NCBI GenBank assembly: GCA_017458265.1
Contig: JAFTFV010000007.1
Location: forward strand, 1-32,424
Direction: 5' to 3'
Origin: Bacteroidales bacterium
GTDB lineage: Bacteria; Bacteroidota; Bacteroidia; Bacteroidales; UBA932
Length of the DNA: 32,424 nt
Shown: piece by piece, positions 32,348-32,424 of the stretch
Layout of the letters: every line of letters starts with the position of its first letter
Position numbering within the stretch: the stretch's first letter is position 1
The notes under the pieces: model-generated
Seen by the model: only the letters and a program-made list of their open reading frames with translations
Database searches by the model: none
What the model was told of the DNA's origin: nothing
Translations under genes and position numbers: made by a program

Positions 32348-32424
32348 TCGGAGATTCTCCGACGGAGATGCAAGATTCTCCGATGAAGACCGGAGATTCT
32401 ACAAGGTGGTCGGAGATTCTCCGA
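32348..32424 (+). repeat. Array of short palindromic repeats at window end
   Basis: The 15-base near-perfect palindrome TCGGAGATTCTCCGA (7-bp arms, central T) occurs identically at 32348-32362 and 32410-32424. Two degenerate copies lie between them (32364-32383, GGAGATGCAAGATTCTCCGA, and 32390-32401, CGGAGATTCTAC). The array runs off the window, so its full length is unknown. Confidence 0.8.

Noticed and set aside
32348-32424. CRISPR array at the window end
   Set aside because: Repeat unit of 15 bases with irregular spacing and degenerate internal copies; no cas genes nearby.

Overview
This 32.4 kb window comes from a member of the Bacteroidota, most likely order Bacteroidales. The evidence is the gene repertoire (DUF4270, DUF3098 and DUF4294 proteins, TlpA-like lipoproteins, FHS-type sugar permease, SpvB/Rhs-type secreted protein) and repeated use of the Bacteroidota promoter TTTG-N19/20-TAnnTTTG upstream of genes. 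GC is moderately high in the genes and intergenic spacers are AT-rich. I cannot place it at genus level.

Layout. (1) 1-1519: 3' end of an S10-type ribosomal block (rpsS partial, rplV, rpsC), closed by an intrinsic terminator. (2) 1535-11511: about ten housekeeping genes lying between rpsC and rplP, which are normally adjacent. On the plus strand: a TlpA-like lipoprotein and uvrC. On the minus strand: a starch-synthase-like N-domain protein, a DUF4270 lipoprotein, pnuC, and acpP with its own promoter. On the plus strand again: ftsX, a DUF3098 protein, uppP and lpxH. Then a minus-strand DUF4294 protein. The cell-envelope theme is strong (FtsX, UppP, LpxH, AcpP). (3) 11681-22358: the remaining S10/spc/alpha block, from a strong promoter through rplP, rpmC, rpsQ, rplN, rplX, rplE, rpsN, rpsH, rplF, rplR, rpsE, rpmD, rplO, secY, map, infA, rpmJ, rpsM, rpsK, rpsD, rpoA and rplQ to a terminator. 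rpsM carries a one-base frameshift in this sequence. (4) 22356-27124: a GT4 glycosyltransferase, then a tight operon of sugar MFS permease, ROK kinase and NagZ-like GH3 lipoprotein, which looks like (amino)sugar or cell-wall-sugar salvage. It ends in a strong bidirectional terminator that has a second, inverted copy nearby. (5) 27141-28084: a minus-strand OmpA/glycine-zipper lipoprotein and a plus-strand tRNA-Gly(GCC). (6) 28082-31410: a minus-strand pair of membrane sensors. The first lacks a kinase catalytic domain and the second is a full histidine kinase. (7) 31545-32424: a secreted SpvB/Rhs-type N-terminal fragment cut short by a stop codon, followed by an array of short palindromic repeats that runs off the window.

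Most notable points: the split ribosomal operon, the catalytic-domain-less sensor beside a full histidine kinase, the truncated SpvB gene next to a palindromic repeat array, the inverted duplicate of a terminator hairpin between nagZ-like and ompA-like genes, and the rpsM frameshift (probably an assembly error). No CRISPR array, transposase or prophage gene was seen. I did not find a clear new defence or biosynthetic system.
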